Part shown: positions 21,340 to 33,390 of the stretch, in pieces
How the letters are laid out: each line of letters begins with the position of its first letter
Numbering within the stretch: position 1 is the first letter of the stretch
From: Acanthosepion pharaonis
Lineage: Eukaryota; Mollusca; Cephalopoda; Sepiida; Sepiidae
Direction of reading: 5' to 3'
Assembly: GCA_903632075.3 (NCBI GenBank)
Contig: CAHIKZ030004727.1
Span: 870,001-934,000 of the forward strand
DNA: 64,000 nucleotides
Translations under genes and position numbers: made by a program
The notes under the pieces: model-generated
Databases searched by the model: none
What the model was told of the DNA's origin: nothing
Seen by the model: the letters and a program-made list of their open reading frames with translations, nothing else

Positions 21340-21905
21340 TTTTATAAGGTTGTTCTATAAAGCTTTTACTGATCACTGGAATGAAGCATCACTCGGAAGG
21401 AGTTGGAGAAACAAGACATTCGCTATTTTTCAATATAGTTCCTCTTGACATCAGTGCACTTGGTCCAAAGATGTTTACGCATTGCAATTCCATCACAGGT
21501 TACATCCTGGCCCTCACAAAATCCTCCACAACACATATGATCTCGACCACATAGGTAGGATTTGAGTTTAGGGAACAGGAATATGTTCGATGAAGCTCGA
21601 TCTAGTAGGAGGAATGGGATAGCAATTCAAAGCCACAGTTGGATGTTTCAGCTACTGCAACCTGAGCAGTGTGAACAGACACGTTATCCTGGAGCAAGAG
21701 CAAATTCTGTTGCATAGATCTGTCCATTAATATATTTCCTTTTGCCAGAGAGTCTATCATGATTACGCCGTCAGAAACCACCAGCAGCTTGTTTAATCTC
21801 TTCCCTGGTCGATTTTTCATTCGTCGTTGAATGGAACCTGTTAGTGTTAGACATAGACTACCATCAGTTTGATGTATCCTGTCGCTGGAGACCTCGATCC
21901 TCATA
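21340..21905 (-). pseudogene. mariner transposase remnant
   Basis: The minus-strand frame 21602-21904 contains SDGVIMIDSLAKGNI, then LLLLQDNVSVHTAQVAVAET, then NCGFELLSHSSY. These are the second-aspartate region (QDN..VHTA) and the following ELLPHPPY block of mariner transposases (DDE superfamily). Past it, in other frames, are EIICVVEDFV and GIAMRKHLWTKCTDVKRNYI, which is the protein's C-terminus. The segment that should carry the third catalytic residue (PDLAPSD) is deleted or scrambled. The DNA-binding N-terminus and terminal inverted repeats were not found. Dead copy. Confidence 0.8.
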
Positions 21906-22147
21906 ATGTCGGGATGGTGTAAACCAACAGCAGTTTTTTTTTTTTTTACCCCAGACTGGTTCCTCTCTTGAAGACGCTGCCCTTGTTAACTCAGGCGATG
22001 ACCGATTCAGTATGAGTCATGATTCGACATGAAACGTTTCTGAATAAGGCCCAACAAAGACCAGTGTTTTAATGGGGACGCCATCTCTAGATAGGTTGTC
22101 TACCAAGACCCAAATAAACCTATCTGCTCTTGGCTGAAGCAGGTTAT
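21906..22147. other. unassigned, moderately complex
   Basis: Contains a T-run and sequence of balanced composition that I could not match. It could be the N-terminal part of the mariner copy, but I see no supporting motif. Confidence 0.3.
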
Positions 22148-22345
22148 TTTTTATCAATTCACCCCAAGCAAGGCGATAATACCATTAAGACGCAAGGGAA
22201 TGAAAGAAGATAATAAAATTTTAGAAGGAATCGGAAACCCAATTCTAAACAGGAAACAAAAGATAAATCTCTACTCCGGTTCAAACGACCGAGGAAGAGT
22301 GTGAACCGGACGATAAGCGAAACCACCTACTCTGATAGAAGAAAA
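22148..22345 (-). repeat. SINE-A copy
   Basis: Starts with the shared tail (attcaccccaagcaaggcga), then aaacccaattctaaacagga, aaataaaagat-like sequence, and ends at gaccgaggaagagtgtgaac...gataagcgaa. It is the reverse complement of 1-232. Confidence 0.75.
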
Positions 22346-22374
22346 CAAATAGTAAATAAAAATTCAGAGTTTAG

Positions 22375-22530
22375 GTGAAAACGTTAGAAGTATAGAGTTG
22401 AAATAGCCTTTAGAAGGAACAGGAAAGATAATCCTAAACAAGAAACATAGGATAAACCTCTTCTCCTGTTCATATGACCGGAGAGATGTGGGAATTGGAC
22501 GAGAGGCGAACCTATCACATGCTGGCTGCA
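22375..22530 (-). repeat. SINE-A copy without tail
   Basis: Contains gataatcctaaacaagaaac, ggataaacctcttctcctgt and gagaggcgaacctatcac. It lies in tandem with the previous copy; the tail is replaced by aatagtaaataaaaattcag. Confidence 0.75.
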
Positions 22531-23218
22531 AATCCTGTATATTTCCACCTAGAGATTCTACATGTGACTTTTCCTTCTACTACATGGGTTGCCTTTGCAG
22601 CTAGTTGTAAGGCAAGGATTCTCCTAAAATGTGTGTGTATATATGACTAGAACCTGACGTGTTAGAAGAATTGTGAGTCCGGATTCGGAGTCAGGGTATT
22701 CGTTCTACGCTTTTACTCAAATAAAAAAATCTTTGCTGTCTATTGTTAACATATTTGGTCAGTAGGCAATTATTTTCTAATATCTGAAAAATTCAATCTC
22801 CAAGAGTGTAGCTCTTCATTTTTGCGGTGCTTTGGGTGCTTTTAAGAAACACGAAGAACTGTCAGTGCAATTCTATGTTAGAAGACACCGGCTGGAATAG
22901 CTGCAAAGTACACTTGCCTATTGTGTTAATTCTTCTTTTCAAAAACAAAATAAGCTGGTGTAAGCGTCTTAGCAACTATAAAAGATCGACATACATGCAT
23001 ACGTAAATATCTATTAGCTTTGTGCACATCCATATTGAATGACAGGCCGATCACTCCCATGGAGAGAATATTCAGAAAAAGGAAGGATTTTATTTTCTTT
23101 CTGACTAAATATGCTGTCCAAATGATACGAAATAAATGACACTGAGGATTGGTATTGATTTTATGTCGAACTGATTTTTTTTTCTAGTCATGGCGTCTGC
23201 CTATCTTTTGACGTAGTT
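22531..23218. other. no gene recognised
   Basis: AT-rich and apparently unique. Confidence 0.4.
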
Positions 23219-24490
23219 ATCTCCCCCTTCTCTTCTTGTTTCTTTTCTTCTTTTTTTGCGTTTTTATTCGAAGTATCTTCTTTTCTCATTCGTTTTGCTC
23301 TCATTTTCTACCTATTCTTGTCTTTGTCATTCATCCTAACTCCTCCTCCTCTTCTTCTTCTTCTTCTTCTTCTTTTTCTTCCTCCTCCTCCTCTTCTTCT
23401 TCTTCTTCTTCTTCTTCTTCTTCTTCTAATCTTTATTTGTTTTTAATTTTTCCACTTTTATTTTGAAAGTCGAGTATTGTCACTTTCTATCGTTTTCTTC
23501 ACAAACTTTTTTTCCCTTAACCTCTTTTCTTCATTACTTTTTCTTTCATGTTTCACAATGTTCTTTTTTTTTTTCCATTTCTCCTTTCTCTCATTCCTTT
23601 TCTTTTTCTCTTTCTTTGTTTTCTTTATTTCTCTCCTTATTCTTTTTCTTTATCTCCTTCTACACCTTCCTCTTTTTTTGCTTTCTCACTTTCTTCTTCT
23701 CCTCCTTTCTTCTTCTCTTTTCTTTCTTTTTTTCTCTTTCTTTCTCTAATTCATCTCTGTTTTTTTTCTTCTTTCGTTTTTCTTCTGTTTTCTTTTTTAA
23801 TTTCTTTCCTTCATTTTTCTCTTTTCTACGTCATCGTTTGTTTCTTTTTCTTTCACTGTTTTCTTTTTTTCTTTAATTTTTCTTCCCTTTTTTTCTTTCT
23901 CTTTCTTCTTTGATATCTTTCTTTTACTCTTCTTTCTCTATTTTTATCTTCTCCTTTCTCTTTTTCTCATTTTTTTTATCTTCTTTTCTTCTTCTACATC
24001 TTTGTCTCTTCGTTGGCTACTTTTCTCTTTTTCTTTCTTTTCTTTCTGCCATACACCTTTTTGGTTTTCTCTTTTCTTCTTCTTAGTTTTCTCTTCTTAT
24101 TCCTATACTTTTCTCCTTCTTCTTGTACGTCCTTTTCTCTTCTTTGACAGCTTTTTTTTTTTTCTTTTCTTTCTCTCATTCTTCTACATTTTCTGTTCTC
24201 CTTCATTTTCTGTATTCCTTCATCTGCTTTTCTCGCCATATTTTTAGCTTTCTTTCATTCCTGCCACCATTGCATTTTTTTTCCCCTTGTCGCCTTTCAT
24301 TTAATCCCACCCCCTTTTCTTATATCATTCTTCTTCTAATCTTTTCCAACAATCCCTTAATACATTCGAAACTGATCTCTCTTGCTCTTTTTTCTCCTAT
24401 TCTTCTTTTATCCTTCTCTTACGCCTCCCCTTCCCTCTTCCTTTCCCCATCTCGTTCTTTTCTCATCTATTTCCCTTGCCCCTGCATTTT

Positions 24491-24544
<54 letters not shown>

Positions 24545-24545
24545 T
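23219..24545. repeat. 1.3-kb polypyrimidine tract with (TTC)n, (TCC)n and (CT)n
   Basis: The plus strand is almost entirely C and T from 23,219 to 24,545, with a regular TTC/TCC part at 23,339-23,427 and (CT)n at 24,496-24,540. All Phe/Ser/Leu-rich plus-strand frames here (up to 177 codons) are artefacts of composition. Long mirror-symmetric pyrimidine tracts can form triplex DNA. Confidence 0.9.
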
Positions 24546-25149
24546 TTCTTTCTCCTCCTTCATGCCTATGTCACGTTCTTTTATAGCCTTCTCCTACCAC
24601 CACCCTCTCCACTGGCGCCTGTCTCATCGCCACAATCACGCTGCGTGCTACCCTAGCGACATAAATCACGTAAATTTTCGCCCCATGCTAGTGAAGAGGG
24701 CCCCGACGTCATCCTAATGCCTCCAGCATTCAAATACTCCATCGACTACTCCGTATCTCCTCAGGGATTCGTTCACCTCAGCTGGCTGCTAATCCTGATC
24801 TTTTCACAAGATATTCCGTTCCTTCTCCATCTCCATCTCCTTTCTGTGCCAAACGCATTAGTCGAGGAGTTGTGAAAAGAACGCAAAATGGCGAAATAGC
24901 AACCTCGCCAAAAATCGGCAGAATTTCATGGCGGGACTGAATGATTTCAGAAGGTCGTTAAATACACTTTATCTACACTGTTGGCTGCGCGCATGCGTTA
25001 GGCGATCTCGTGCAAGATTTCCAGCATAAAGTGGGGGTCGGTATCGGAGCACACTGGATAAAAACATCGTTAGGCGCCCGTGCACATACAGACGTGCGCA
25101 CACACGATCTCCCTTTCATGACAGCCGATCTCCACATAACAAATATACA
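24546..25149. other. no gene recognised
   Basis: More balanced composition than its surroundings, without matched repeats or conserved frames. Confidence 0.4.
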
Positions 25150-25216
25150 CGCACGCACACGAACACACGAACACAGACACACACAACACACACACACATA
25201 TATATATATATATGCA

Positions 25217-25287
<71 letters not shown>
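25150..25287. repeat. (AC)n and (AT)n compound microsatellite
   Basis: Degenerate AC units to 25,197, then AT to 25,286 with one GCACTG interruption. Confidence 0.95.
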
Positions 25288-25290
<3 letters not shown>

Positions 25291-25499
25291 TTTTAAATTT
25301 TATTATGCAAGACAATGTTTTCACAATAAAATACTGCTAAGTAATTTTCAGGATATACATATTTTTACTGATGTGCACCCAATAAAAGAGCCACTCAAGG
25401 TAGAGGATTACTGTGTGGAGATTAGTATAAGAAAGGACAAGAAGTTTAGTTCTTAGAGCTATGCAGAAAAGATAATGGCTAACTCTAGACTTGAAAAGA

Positions 25500-25675
25500 T
25501 CAATGAATAACATTTCAAAGTTCAGTCGGTGACATTAGAAGTATAGTGTGGAAGGAGACTTTAGAAGGGAGGAGAAACCAAATCGGGAAACAAGGGATAA
25601 GCCTCTTCGCCTGTTCTAAAAAGACTGGGGAGGAGTGTGGACTAGACGATAGGCGAACCTATCCACTCCTATTAT
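25500..25675 (-). repeat. SINE-A copy
   Basis: Shares agaagtatagtgtgga, gggataagcctcttcgcctg, gaggagtgtggactagacga and taggcgaacctatccactcc with the copies at 22.2-22.5 kb. The LINE-B tail is absent. Confidence 0.75.
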
Positions 25676-26037
25676 CAAAAGGATATATTTATAGGACATA
25701 TTTATAGAATATGTACATTTCAGCTTATTAGAAACATTTACAATAACACCTTTCATTATATATAATATATATATGTGTGTGTATGTGTGTGTGCGTGTGT
25801 GTACGTGGATTCTATACTAGTTTCCTAGTATCCGAAACAAAAATAAAGATGATGAGATAAAATGGAAAAGCTTAATAAACAAAACGCTTCAGCGACGCTT
25901 GTTGGTCTTGGTTTCTCAAGGTCGAAATGAAAGCCAAAACTGTGTGTAAGAAAAATGAGTTGGGATTTTTGAGGATACGCGTGGCAATAAATTAAATTAC
26001 CTTATCAGATCCAACGACCAGAAAGTCTTTATTTATT

Positions 26038-26098
<61 letters not shown>

Positions 26099-26246
26099 AG
26101 AGAGTTTTTTGTGGTTTTGCTTATTTGTGAGCCACGCTGTTTGTCTATGGGGCACAGTCTATTGCTTCGTTTGTTTTCTTGTATTTTAAATATATATATC
26201 AGAGCCGTTATTGTCCGATTTTAAATAAGCTCAGAGAAATGAGGAA

Positions 26247-26290
<44 letters not shown>

Positions 26291-26519
26291 AGAGGTATTG
26301 GTGAAGCTTCAAAGAACAATCATGCCAACACTTAAAAAGGCATGAAAAGACAATAGAAAATATAAAAGAAATCAAGTAAACAGACAAAGGGCGGGAAATA
26401 AAAAACAAAAAAGACTGACACATACCTATGGAAAAACTTAAAATGCTCTATGCCTCTAGAAATTAAACTAAAACAGAGTAATAACCAAACAATAGAAGGA
26501 GTATATTGAATCAATTGCT
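25676..26519. other. AT microsatellites, no gene
   Basis: Contains (AT)n runs at 26,041-26,095 and 26,249-26,287 and a (GT)-rich patch at 25,770-25,805. Frames here are (AT)n translations. Confidence 0.6.
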
Positions 26520-27155
26520 AAGTCTGCAGTTTAGAAAGTTGGTTAACTATGTCGTGCTAGACATTTTCTCGATAGAATCTATCTTACATATTTATAAGTC
26601 CACCAGATATCCTTTATTTGAATATTATTGGCACATTTGGTCTGGTGGTCCTGCTATATATCTAGATATTTTTCATCAAATTCAAAGAATTCTGCAATGT
26701 TATTGATCCTGACCTGGCATCTAGGCTTCAGTCACTTTTTCCATTGCCGTAACGTAACTCCCTTGTGCCTTTTCTATAAACCCTTTCATCGTAATTGTCC
26801 TGATGAATTTTCCCCTGTGCTAATCTAAACTCTGTGAATTTATGCGCAATACTACATTGGCAACATGGTCTCATCATTTTAAAATTGAAATGGCTCGATG
26901 TAACCGTAAGTTTTATCCTAATAGTTTCTTTTATCGCACTTCTATCTTGTGAAACTCTCTTCCGGTTTCTTGCTTTCTATCAACTTTGATATTCAAAAAT
27001 TAAATGCAATGTCAATCATTATCTTGTCTTCTTAATTTCTGTCTTTTTATTGGCTTCTTTCCTTAATGGTAGTTTTTCTTGTGTCCTCTAACATTTAGTA
27101 ACCCCTTGCGTCATAGTGGCTTTATTGCCTTGTTTGGGATGACGACGATTGAAAA
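26520..27155 (+). pseudogene. LINE-B RT C-terminus with complete 3' tail
   Basis: Plus-strand frames give ESILHIYKSTRYPLFEYYWH, then LILTWHLGFSHFFH, LCLFYKPFHRNCPDEFSP, and further 3' the block equivalent to SFFYRTSIL-WNSLP and the FDIQKLNAMSI segment. The tail agtaaccccttgcgtcatag at 27,098 follows. Every piece sits in a different frame, so the copy is dead, but the order of the whole C-terminal region is kept. No partner copy faces it. Confidence 0.8.
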
Positions 27156-28029
27156 AAAATAAGAAAATAGCACTCAGATCTAAATTGTAACTCTAGTTTC
27201 ACGCTGAGTGATCGCCAGACAAGAACCGAGCCTTGATTCTTCTCATACGTTTCACGCTAAGCGATCGGCAGCTGCCATTTAAAGGAAAGGCAATAGCGTA
27301 GCACTGTGTAATTTCCGTATCGATCTAAGGTTTCGAAATAATTCAGTTTGACCGTCAGGATGAAATTTAAGAGGGTGTATATACTTAAAGTGATCAGATT
27401 TTAGGAATTATTACTCTGTGTGTGTGTGGTGGTATGTGTGGGCGTATGCCTGTACCTCCCTGGTCTCTCTCTCTCTCAATCTATCTATCTATCTATCTAT
27501 CTTAAAAGGTTAGAGGTTTGTGCTCGCCCCGAATATACTTGTCAGTTTTAACAAAAAATGTAATATAAACAAAGATAGAAAGACCAGAAAGAGAAATAAA
27601 TTTTGAAAGCAAAATATATAAGCAACAATAATATTTCAAGGTGCCTAGACTTAGGGAAATAGTTATAAATCTACTCTAACAGATCATTATTAATGTAGAG
27701 TAAATTTGATCCTAACTGGGTGCCTCGTGCTGGTAGTCTTGTGGTGTATTAAGCATGATAAACATATCTTTTCGCCGTGAAGCGGGTTGTCTTGCAGATT
27801 ATTCCTACTTTAGTGGATTTCAGCCTCTGTAGATGGCAATGTTAATTATAGCCGTCTCCTTATAAAGAAACATCAAGAATTCTACCATCGGTTGAAATTT
27901 AGAAAAATATTTCCCTCAAAACATTTTTTCGGGATAATAGAGTTCACTCACTGTTATTGCTTTTTCCATTATGGGAGGATTCATTCCTAACTTTTTGTTT
28001 GAAGTGTGATACACGGAAGTTCGCATTTA
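27156..28029. other. no gene; short (ATCT)n
   Basis: Includes a (CT)/(ATCT)n patch at 27,463-27,501. The rest is unmatched AT-rich DNA. Confidence 0.45.
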
Positions 28030-28245
28030 TTATATAGATATATTAATTGGACTATTGTCCTCATCTTTGTCGCCATATTTATTACAACGTTTCGGCCGTT
28101 GTACGCTCTGGCCTTCTTTTTGGAATATCGAACTGAATGTCGACATTTTATTAAATATGGCGATGGATGAGACAAGGTCCGAATTATGTAAATAGCGTAC
28201 ATAACACCTCATCTCAGAAATATAGACAAATACAGATATATTAAT
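28030..28245. mobile_element. PLE-type repeat E, inverted foldback form
   Basis: The left half is repeat E in minus orientation (gtcctcatctttgtcgccat, caacgtttcggccgttgtac). The right half is the other end of repeat E in plus orientation (gtccgaattatgtaaatagc, acacctcatctcagaaatat). The two are joined around 28,130. The same arrangement occurs at 57,231-57,413, so this is a recurrent derivative, not an accident of one locus. Confidence 0.65.
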
Positions 28246-28482
28246 ACATATTTGGGTAGCAACCATTTTTTAATCATCTTTTATTAAACATGGAAGACAA
28301 GGAAGATTAAATTAATTTTTATTTAGTTTTTTCCAGCAGGAGTAAGGAAGTCCAGACATTTTCCATAATTTTCATTTTCCAAAGCGATTTTTGGTCATTT
28401 CTTTACCTACTTTCAAGGGGGTTTTGTTTTCGATGTTGTTAGTTTTTACTCATGCTTTGACTGTTTAAGTTGTATTTTTTTG

Positions 28483-28548
<66 letters not shown>
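28483..28548. repeat. (GT)n microsatellite, ~32 units
   Basis: A pure GT run. Confidence 0.95.
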
Positions 28549-28549
<1 letters not shown>

Positions 28550-28659
28550 ACTGTATTGTTATTCCAAAGGCTCCTTTTATGGAGTGCCTTGATGTGCGGT
28601 TATTGCATCTGTAAGCAGTATGGAAAATAGAATTTGATTATGTCATTATTCTCTCTTTG

Positions 28660-29400
28660 AGTTGCACGTGCTATCCATTTTAGTTGTTGCTCCTGCTGAA
28701 AGTCCTCAAGTGACGTTGTTTCTGTTATCTAGTACAGTTCTTTGTGATTCTGCAGCGCCAATCCACGAGGAAGGAAGAAAGATGGTCTTGTCTAAAATCG
28801 GAAGCTGTTTTGAGTCCGTTATCTTAGAAAGCGGTTGTATGCAGCTGACAGTTTAGATATTTCTGAATGAGTTTGGCGCTATGCATGATGTTCATATGAA
28901 TGTCTTCATATGATGCGGCTATTTAAGAATATGACTTTTTTTTTTTGCCTAATGTTTTGGTGTTGTAGCAACTTGCGGTATTGGGCAAAACTAACCCTAG
29001 CGTAGTTTATTTATTCTATGTTCAATTTCTTTATCTCTTATACTAAATTGGTTATAATTTGTCCATACCCCGAGGTATCTGAAGTGTTTAGTATTTACTA
29101 ATTGCACATCCTAAATTTTCATGACGGATTCATTCCAATTCCAGATCATTGTCACTGTTTTGGAAAAGTTTATTTTGAGTCCTATTTCTTGGAACACTTA
29201 TAAAGGATGTTTTGATTTTTATGGTGGATGCAGAGTAGGGTCCATCATTGCTTTCATTCCAATTCCAGATAATTGTTTCTGTTTTTGGAAAGTTTTATCT
29301 TAATTTTTTGTTCAAGATCATTATTATTTCAACAATGAATACCAATGTCACCAGCATAGCACACCTCATTATCTGTACATTGTCCTCGGGAGAAAAAGCA
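28660..29400 (-). pseudogene. degenerate LINE RT remnant, distinct lineage
   Basis: On the minus strand, around 29,390-29,330, the frame reads DNEVCYAGDIGIHC, like a decayed YADD motif with its flank. Around 29,090-29,010 it reads VNTKHFRYLGVWTNYNQ followed by KEIEHRINKLR, the FxYLG block found ~60-90 residues after YADD in many LINE RTs. The spacing agrees with that. Several stops are present. It matches neither LINE-B nor LINE-C closely. Plus-strand frames 28662-28856 and 29121-29303 are antisense. Confidence 0.5.
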
Positions 29401-30974
29401 AGAACGTTGTTTTCAATTATCTGATACATTTCGGATGTGGTATACACTGCTTAAATGATCAGTGCCCATCTCTTGTATATGCGCAGATCATAGTTTAAGA
29501 AGTGATTAAATAGACTGAGGTTCTCATTTCCTCTTTCTCGTACCCAAAATGAGATTTGAAATGTTTCGGTATTGGACTCTTAACAATACATGTATGATTT
29601 TGTGCACCGGTGGAGTTACTTTATCAGATCTAGATATTGAGTAGAGTTGGAGCTTGGCATACGGTTTCAAATGGATGGGAAGAGGAAGTCTCTATCGGTG
29701 TGGTCAACATAGCAGGTATACGATTTTCGGTTTGTAAGGTGTGCATTTTCCTGGAGTTGTTTGTTGACATATTTACAATCATTACACACCTTAACAAAGT
29801 GAATGCCAAATTGGGTTGTGAGAGTTGATTCTTATACAAAGGTGATGTTTATTTGTACTTTCACCATAATGGATCCAACGGAGATACCTCTGTATGTATG
29901 AGTGTCATACTACATGCTTATGGCCTTGTATTATTCTATGCTAAGGTGAATGAAAAATAAATCTCCCTGATTAATCTTTCTTCCCAAGTTCCAAAACGCT
30001 GGGAAAATATAATGGTTGGTCTTTCTAAATTTTGTGTAGAAATTGTGTTCGAAATTTCTCGAAGGAAGTGTTTCCTAAATTCCTTGTGGGGAAAGTTGTT
30101 GCGAAATCTGTGGGGGAGATTTCCAAAGTTTCACCGAGACAGAATTTTCCTGAATTTCGTGAAGCGAAATCTTCATTTAGAATTTATTAAAATTTAAAGT
30201 GCAATTTTGCTAATGAAGAATAGTGACTTTGCAACCAGTTCAAATTTTACAATTTAGTAGATTGATTAGTTGTTGCTTTTTTATGTTTTAGGAACCCATT
30301 TATGTTATATCAACCCATTACGAATTATTTGAAGCCGAAACATATCCTAGATTATAATTCTTGCGTATGAATATTACATTAACGTTATTTTAAAATAACA
30401 ATAATTTAGTTCTACTATTTAAAACATAGCTGGGGGGTGGAATTTGATAGAAAAATCTGATTTATAAATTAATTTTCATTTTAACAGGAGGTGCTTTGTA
30501 TTTTTGGAAGAAGCTGACAAATTGGCAAGAACCAGATATATACAAAATCTGTAATATCACAGGTAGTATTTATGAAATGCGGATGTACAATCTCTTACAA
30601 GCAATTTCAAAATAAATTATGGTAGTGTTGTATAGAAAGACGACTGTCCTTCTCTACACTGATCATTAAACATAGATTAGTCCATCCGCTATGAGTAGAA
30701 TATCTGCTTATAGGAACGGTCATCGCAAGGTGTAGTGTTGAGTCATATGCATTGCTACATTGAATTCCGATTCTATTACCGTATTAGTGATCCATGTCTC
30801 TCATGATTAAACCTGTTCTTCACTCAACTTTTAGTTCCTGTCTTTCCTTATTGTATTCTTAAAGAGAATTATGAGCGTTATCCGAACTTTAAAACAGTGG
30901 CGATAAGGATTCGGAACTTCCGTTTAAAAAAAAATATTCTGATGTTGCAAGGAGTTTTGAACTCGCGTCATTTT
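29401..30974. other. no gene recognised
   Basis: AT-rich sequence. The 61-codon frame 30012-30197 is a degenerate internal repetition (gaaat/ttcct blocks) without family features. Confidence 0.4.
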
Positions 30975-31350
30975 TTAATCGATTTCACTCCAAGCAATGC
31001 AATAAAGCCACTAAGCCACAAGGGATTACTGGATGTGGAAGAATGCGATTGAAAGAAAGCGATTGACATTGCATTTAATTTTTTTTTTTTTTTTTTTTTT
31101 TTTGAAGATTAAGGTTGACTGGAAAGCATGGAGCTGGAAAGGAGTTCCACAAACAAGAAGTGCGAGGAAATAAATTGTTAGCATAGAACTCATGCTAATA
31201 TCTAGCCAACTCAATTTTAAATTGTTGAAACCTAGTCGCGAGTCTAGTACTGCGTTTAAATTCAAAAAGTTTCTGTACAATGAGGAAAGGCTTAAACAGT
31301 TGCCATGGAAGTATTCATAGAAAAGGCACAGGGAGGGAACTTTAATGTGA
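30975..31350 (-). pseudogene. LINE-B 3' end, minus strand
   Basis: The tail starts at 30,975 (aatcgatttcactccaagca). The frame 31026-31532 (minus) contains VPSLCLFYEYFHGNCLSLSS, NFLNLNAVLDSRLG and LALLVCGTPFQLHAFQSTLI, in the order of the LINE-B terminus. A 26-base T-run at 31,078-31,103 lies inside the coding part, so it is a secondary expansion and not the element's end. Confidence 0.75.
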
Positions 31351-31419
31351 AAAGTGGAAAAAGTTACAGGTTTTGGTGGAAAATGAAGCAATTGAAGCTC
31401 GTATACTTTTTGCATGTTT

Positions 31420-31575
31420 TGCAGGTGGCGGAATGGATATTGCTGCAAAGCGTGAAATGGGCAGGCCGTGTTCAAATCGCGACATAGTCTGTGCACTTTC
31501 GCATTAATACACTTGGGAAAGGCCTGTATCAATCTCTTCGGCCGTTAAATAGTAGGATAGACTAGACTCTCTAGG
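31420..31575 (+). repeat. SINE-G head fragment
   Basis: A box gcaggtggcggaatggatat, B box ccgtgttcaaatcgcgac, then the SINE-G body motif gggaaaggcctgtatcaat. Confidence 0.6.
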
Positions 31576-31754
31576 CTTGATTGAAGGTCATTCTAGGAGA
31601 AGTGTAACTCTGAATTTAAAACTGTGGATAAGGCAATGAGAAAACCCTCCAGTGACATTTCCCCGAATTATGGTCATTCGTGAAGCCCCATGATCGTGTC
31701 ATCGTTGAAAAAAAAAGATGGTTTAAATAAAGAAAAGATACTTTATCGCCAATC

Positions 31755-31855
31755 TCTCTCTATCTCTCTCTATCTATCTATCTCTCTTTCTCTCTCTCTC
31801 TCTCTATCTCTCTCTATCTATCTATCTATCTCTCTCTCTCTCTCTCTCTCTCTCC
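31755..31855. repeat. (CT)n/(ATCT)n microsatellite
   Basis: Mixed CT and ATCT units. The frame over it is an artefact. Confidence 0.95.
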
Positions 31856-32809
31856 ATTGTTTCCTCTTATTCATTTCCTGCACCACCCAAATATTTCTAC
31901 AGCAAAGGTAGGGAATCTAATAATGAAAAATCTAAAATTACAATTTCTTCTGCAGGGTGCAGCAATTAAACCTGTGATACAATGATCACCCGCGTAAAAA
32001 AGGGATCTCAAGAGTTTCTGTTTGCTAGACCAGCAGATGATTCCTTTTTAAACTCGGTCTTCTAAGAAGCATCCACTTTGAGCGAAGGGGAACGGAAAGT
32101 AATGGAGTTGCTGAGGGGCTTATGGAGATCAAGTGACAACAAAACCGGAAATGGGGGATATACGGGTGCTGGTCTATATTAACACTGATGCTTGGGATCT
32201 GGATTCTGGTCCTCCTGTGACGGTATACTGGCAGAAAACGGACGTGTTCTTCGTATGGTTCCTATGCCTCCATTCGTATTGCCATCCGCCACGTCGAGAT
32301 GATTAGATGTGCGAGGAATTGGTAGAAAGAAAAGCTGAGCTGTCAGACCAACATAGCAAACGTTGCCCCAAGTGCCACATACCTATCCACTCTCACGAGC
32401 AGGGGAAACCCGGAATAAAACATCTATTTTATAATAGAAACAGAATTCGCATTCTTATTTCCCGGCGTGATGTTTGTCTTTCACTCTGTTTCCTAGTGAG
32501 TATGCAGTAGACCCATTCCCAGCTTTCGGTGCACACATACGAGATCAAGAATCGAAATGCAACGTGAGGTAATCATTGGCCAGTCAGTGGAAACCTTGGA
32601 GTAGGGTCACAGCGTATGTTTATAAAACCTCCACTTTTCACAATGCCATTCTTGTGGTATTAGTGAAGTAAAACAGGTAGTAAGGAAGTTAGACGTAGCT
32701 AACGATTCGCCATTTTTTAGTCTACCTTAGGTAATGATATCCTTCCTAATATTCCTGCAAATGCTGCTTTCTTTAAAAGTAATGAAGCTCTTTTGATGTC
32801 TTGCCGCAT
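31856..32809. other. no gene recognised
   Basis: Moderately complex sequence. The frame 32307-32510 has a C..C spacing (RCPKCHIPIHSH) but nothing else to support a domain. It may be the 5' part of the transposon that follows. Confidence 0.35.
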
Positions 32810-33390
32810 CAGTGAGCAGAATTTTCGCTACTGGACAGCCAACAATTCCAAACAGCTTGATGAAAGACGCCTATTCAGTGGACGAATTACCGTGTGATGC
32901 ACCGTTACAGTTAAGTTAGTGTTTGGGAGCCACTAATTTTTCGATCAGTTACAGTAACTTCTAGTTGATATGTGAACACGTTACGACATTCAAAACTGAA
33001 ACCAAAACTCAAAGACCTAGCTCATTTGGGTTGTACAGTTTCAACAGAATAGAGGCACTGCGCAGACAGCGAGAAGGCCATTGGAGCTTGTGAGGGAGCT
33101 GTTTTCAGGACACTTGATCCCCTAACACTGTGACGTTGGATTGCCTGCACGCACGCCTGATACTTCACCATGTGAATTATTTTCTCTGAGGCTACCAGAA
33201 ATCCGAGCTCTAAAAATATCGACCAACAATAATTGATGAACTGAAGGTTGCTATACGTACAACAATGACAAATATACCGTGGAAATGACGCGTCGGTTAA
33301 TGGAAAATTTTAGAAATCAGCTTTCACAGTGCATAAAAAACAGAGGCCACCATTTGGAAAATATCATTGTCAAAAGTAAATGAAAATAAA
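32810..33390 (+). pseudogene. mariner-like (DDE) transposase remnant, second lineage
   Basis: Plus-strand frames read EQNFRYWTANNSKQLDERRL, then VQFQQNRGTAQTARRPLELV, RELFSGHLIP, PARTPDTSPCELFSL and, in another frame, LKVAIRTTMTNIPWKM, ENFRNQLSQCIKNRGHHLEN. This is the catalytic half and C-terminus of IS630-Tc1-mariner transposases of the FQQD..TAHTAR and SPDLxPCDFF type. The second catalytic D is N (FQQN) and the third is E (SPCE), besides frameshifts and stops. No terminal inverted repeats were identified. Confidence 0.75.

Noticed and set aside
32307..32510. Zinc-finger-like CPKCHIPIHSH piece
   Set aside because: Only one C..C/H..H-like cluster, no second half and no continuation in any frame.
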